Assembly: GCA_021812665.1 (NCBI GenBank) | Contig: JAKAMX010000031.1 | Location: 1 to 8,907, forward strand | Length of the DNA: 8,907 nt | Source of the DNA: a bacterium | Lineage (GTDB): Bacteria > Patescibacteriota > Minisyncoccia > Phycocordibacterales > UBA1550 | Reading direction: 5' to 3' | Part shown: positions 6,941-8,907 of the stretch, piece by piece | Position numbering within the stretch: position 1 is the first letter of the stretch | Layout: the number at the start of each line of letters is the position of its first letter | Position numbers and translations under genes: made by a program | The notes under the pieces: model-generated | Databases searched by the model: none | Seen by the model: only the letters and a program-made list of their open reading frames with translations | Told to the model about the DNA's origin: nothing

Positions 6941-7819
6941 ATGATGAACGTCATGGACAAGGAAAATAAAAAAACGATATGGGTGCTTAAGACGTCTGGA
7001 GAAAAGGAGCGCTTTGTTGCGGCGAAACTTCGACGTTCGCTCATAAGGTCTGGCGCAGATAAGAAAATGATCGAGACAGTCATGTCTCAGATTTTGCCTG
7101 TGGTGAAGGACGGCATGAGGACACTCGATATTTATAAACGAGCTTTTACTATCCTCAAAAGAACAAAGTTTGATGTCGCGATCCGTTACTCGTTGCGCAA
7201 GGCGGTTCTCGAGCTGGGGCCGAGCGGATTTCCATTCGAAAAATTTATTGCAGAGGTTTTGAGACGAAAGGGATATTCAGCGCGTACAGGGGTGATGCTT
7301 CCGGGTAACTGCGTGCAGCATGAGGTGGATATTTTGGCGGAAAAAGAAAATCGCCATATTTTTATTGAATGCAAATTCCACAATCAGCAGGGAGTAAAAA
7401 GTGATGTAAAGATCGCGCTCTACGTTCATGCTCGTTTTCTTGATCTCCAAAAGGGACATGCAGCTAAAGAACATAACCTGAATAAAGCAAACCCAAAGGT
7501 CCACGAAGGTTGGCTCATCACCAACACGAAGCTTACGCTCGACGCCATACAATATGCGCAATGCGCAGGGCTCAGGATTATTGGATGGGATTATCCAGAA
7601 AAAGGTAATTTGCAAGATCTCATTCTGGAAACAGGCGTACACCCATTGACGTTTTTGAATTCGTTAACATCCAAGGACAAAATGCAGCTGCTTCAACGGG
7701 GAGTTGTGCTTTGTGGGGACCTCAAAAAAAACACAGCACCGCTTCGTTCAATTGGCCTTTCAAATGATCAAATCCTCAAAGTTCAATCAGAAGTTGATCG
7801 TGTTTGCCAGGAATTTTAA
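6941..7819 (+). CDS. ATP-cone domain fused to a PD-(D/E)XK (Mrr-like) nuclease domain
   Basis: A predicted 292-aa soluble protein. The N-terminal ~90 residues resemble an ATP-cone: IWVLKTSGEKERF, then KLRRSLIRSGA and later ILKRTKFDVAIRYSLRKA, the nucleotide-sensing fold known from ribonucleotide reductases and NrdR. The middle (about 95-175) resembles the Mrr-type restriction endonuclease fold: FEKFIAEVLRRKGY, then HEVDILA with D130 and FIECKFH with E143 and K145, matching the D...ExK active site. The C-terminal ~50 residues (LLQRGVVLCGDL onward) form a small helical domain. Residues are counted from the ATG at 6941; ATG 6953 and GTG 6932 are alternatives and no Shine-Dalgarno decides among them. 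It starts about 40 bases after mnmA. No methyltransferase or specificity subunit is nearby, so a classical restriction-modification role is not supported. DNA cleavage is inferred only; substrate and role are unknown. Confidence 0.8.
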   Translation: MMNVMDKENKKTIWVLKTSGEKERFVAAKLRRSLIRSGADKKMIETVMSQILPVVKDGMRTLDIYKRAFTILKRTKFDVAIRYSLRKAVLELGPSGFPFEKFIAEVLRRKGYSARTGVMLPGNCVQHEVDILAEKENRHIFIECKFHNQQGVKSDVKIALYVHARFLDLQKGHAAKEHNLNKANPKVHEGWLITNTKLTLDAIQYAQCAGLRIIGWDYPEKGNLQDLILETGVHPLTFLNSLTSKDKMQLLQRGVVLCGDLKKNTAPLRSIGLSNDQILKVQSEVDRVCQEF

Positions 7820-7833
7820 CTTGTATCGCAGTG

Positions 7834-7842
7834 TGGTATGCT
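7834..7842 (+). promoter_or_regulatory. Extended -10 promoter candidate (TGGTATGCT) before the MgtC-family gene
   Basis: TG, one base, then TATGCT (7837-7842, four of six matches) forms an extended -10 box in the 44-base gap after the nuclease gene. Transcription would start around 7849, leaving a leader of about 15 bases that includes AGAAGA (7857-7862), a weak Shine-Dalgarno-like stretch just before the ATG at 7864. The -35 position (around 7815) is only a weak match, as is common for extended -10 promoters. It could drive the MgtC-family gene and the overlapping alaS. Confidence 0.4.
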
Positions 7843-7863
7843 GAAAACAATAATTAGAAGAAT

Positions 7864-8373
7864 ATGCCCATATATATAGATATTGCTGATGTAGTAATGA
7901 AGCTCGCGGCGGCGCTCCTGCTCGGAATGTCTTTGGGTGTAGAACGCGCACTTGCAGGCAAAACAACGGGCATGCGCACACATGCTCTGGTTGCAATGGG
8001 CTCTGCGTTGTTTATTATTCTTGGTCTTGTTGCCCTCGGAGCAAATAGCTCTCCGGAAAGGGCGTATATCGAGTCAATCCGTGTTGTAGTGGCGGTTGCT
8101 ACGGGTATCGGATTTCTTGGAGCCGGCATTTTTATGTCCAAGGACTCAAACACGGGCGGCATGACTACGGCTGCAGGTATTTGGGTTGCTGCGGGCGTTG
8201 GTGTTGCTGTTGGTTATGGTTTATACACAGTTGCGATTGCGACAACAGTATTCACGCTTATAATCTTCACTCTTTTCTGGTATATCGAAAATAAAATTAA
8301 AACATTGGGGTATCACATGCACAAAGATGGATATATCCACAAGGCCACAGAAGATACTTTCGATACTCAATAA
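7864..8373 (+). CDS. MgtC/SapB-family membrane protein
   Basis: A 169-aa integral membrane protein with about five hydrophobic segments (roughly 6-24, 40-59, 71-91, 102-119 and 121-140). Family motifs are present: LLLGMSLGVERALAGKTTGM (18-37, with the conserved ER at 27-28), the RTHALVAMGSALF stretch (38-50), GIGFLGAGIF (81-90) and TTAAGIWVAAGVGVAVGYG (101-119). Known relatives are linked to growth at low magnesium and, in pathogens, to survival inside phagocytes, partly through effects on ATP synthase; the molecular activity is not settled. Only about 29 residues follow the last helix, so the C-terminal ACT-like cytoplasmic domain of true MgtC is missing and the protein is closer in build to the short SapB/YhiD type. 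Its TAA overlaps the alaS ATG by one base. Confidence 0.9.
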   Translation: MPIYIDIADVVMKLAAALLLGMSLGVERALAGKTTGMRTHALVAMGSALFIILGLVALGANSSPERAYIESIRVVVAVATGIGFLGAGIFMSKDSNTGGMTTAAGIWVAAGVGVAVGYGLYTVAIATTVFTLIIFTLFWYIENKIKTLGYHMHKDGYIHKATEDTFDTQ

Positions 8374-8907
8374 TGTCTACTATGAATTCACGCGAAATTA
8401 GAAACAGATTCTTAACCTTTTTTGAGAAACGTGGACATGCGATCATTCCATCCGCGCCCCTTGTCCCAGAAAACGACCCTTCGGTGTTGTTCAACACGGC
8501 TGGTATGCAACCGCTCGTGCCATATCTTATGGGCACACCACACCCACAAGGTCCACGCCTAGTAGACTCGCAAAAATGCGTTCGCACGCAAGATATCGAC
8601 GAAGTCGGAGATAATACGCACGATACGTTTTTCGAAATGCTTGGCAATTGGTCGCTCGGCGATTATTTCAAAGAAGACGCCATCGCATGGAGCTATGAAT
8701 TTTTGACCTCAAAAGAAGATGGCCTCGGTCTCGACCCAAAGCGTCTCTATGTGACTGTTTTTGAAGGCAATGACGATGCGCCACGCGACAATGAAGCGTT
8801 TGAGAACTGGAAGAAATTCATCCCAGAAAATCGTATCTACTTCATGTCGGCAAAGTCCAACTGGTGGAGTCCGGGAGACAATGGTCCTTGTGGCCCAGAG
8901 ATCGGAA
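8373..8907 (+). CDS. alaS: Alanyl-tRNA synthetase, partial (C-terminus outside window)
   Basis: Class II aminoacyl-tRNA synthetase that charges tRNA-Ala. The first 178 codons are in the window, covering much of the catalytic core: REIRNRFLTFFEKRGH (7-22), SAPLVPENDPSVLFNTAGMQ (27-46, motif 1), SQKCVRTQDIDEVG (66-79), TFFEMLGNWSLGDYFK (85-100, motif 2) and NWWSPGDNGPCGPE (163-176). The segment between CVR and TFFEML is several residues shorter than in E. coli, and the arginine of the E. coli TARHHTFF motif is not kept (here NTHDTFF). I recall similar short forms in other CPR bacteria. ATG 8373 overlaps the preceding stop as TAATG, suggesting translational coupling; ATG 8382 is a possible alternative start. 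The frame stays open to the window edge, so the editing and C-Ala domains cannot be assessed. Confidence 0.96.
   Translation, partial: MSTMNSREIRNRFLTFFEKRGHAIIPSAPLVPENDPSVLFNTAGMQPLVPYLMGTPHPQGPRLVDSQKCVRTQDIDEVGDNTHDTFFEMLGNWSLGDYFKEDAIAWSYEFLTSKEDGLGLDPKRLYVTVFEGNDDAPRDNEAFENWKKFIPENRIYFMSAKSNWWSPGDNGPCGPEIG

Noticed and set aside
6941..7819. Part of a restriction-modification system
   Set aside because: No methyltransferase or specificity gene is present on either side; neighbours are housekeeping genes.
1..8907. CRISPR array, tRNA, rRNA, insertion sequence or phage genes
   Set aside because: No regularly spaced repeats, cloverleaf-like sequences, transposase motifs or terminal inverted repeats were seen in either strand.

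Overview
This window looks like a chromosomal segment from a bacterium of the Candidate Phyla Radiation (Patescibacteria, probably Parcubacteria-like). The inference rests on four things: the compact same-strand layout with tiny gaps and overlaps; an AlaRS with a shortened motif 2 region; a stand-alone sigma-region-4/HARE-type regulator; and a membrane-anchored protein whose C-terminal motif I associate with CPR secretion-ATPase proteins. Base composition appears moderate. No database comparison was possible, so the taxonomic call is inference.

Layout, all on the + strand. leuS (leucyl-tRNA synthetase) enters from the left without its first residues and ends at 2302. A gap of about 117 bases holds a plausible promoter and a tandem near-repeat. 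It leads into a 342-aa DNA-binding regulator (2420-3448) with a sigma-70 region 4-like helix-turn-helix and a HARE-type winged helix, which ends at a perfect 16-bp terminator hairpin (3456-3491). Next come a 406-aa membrane-anchored protein of unknown function (3522-4742), mltG (4754-5809), mnmA (about 5772-6899, overlapping mltG), a putative ATP-cone plus PD-(D/E)XK nuclease (about 6941-7819), an MgtC/SapB-family membrane protein (7864-8373) and the first 178 codons of alaS (from 8373), which leaves the window on the right.

Functionally this is mostly housekeeping. Three genes serve decoding (leuS, alaS, and mnmA, which thiolates U34 of certain tRNAs) and one acts in cell-wall polymer termination (mltG). 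The mltG, mnmA and alaS grouping recalls the neighbourhood of the same genes in Bacillus. Embedded among them are three less understood genes: the sigma4/HARE regulator, the membrane-anchored protein and the ATP-cone nuclease. I saw no mobile element, CRISPR array, tRNA, rRNA or phage gene. No gene-free stretch exceeds about 120 bases. Most starts lack a convincing Shine-Dalgarno sequence, and several have -10-like boxes very close to the start codon. I found no clearly new multi-gene system; the best leads are the three poorly characterised genes above.
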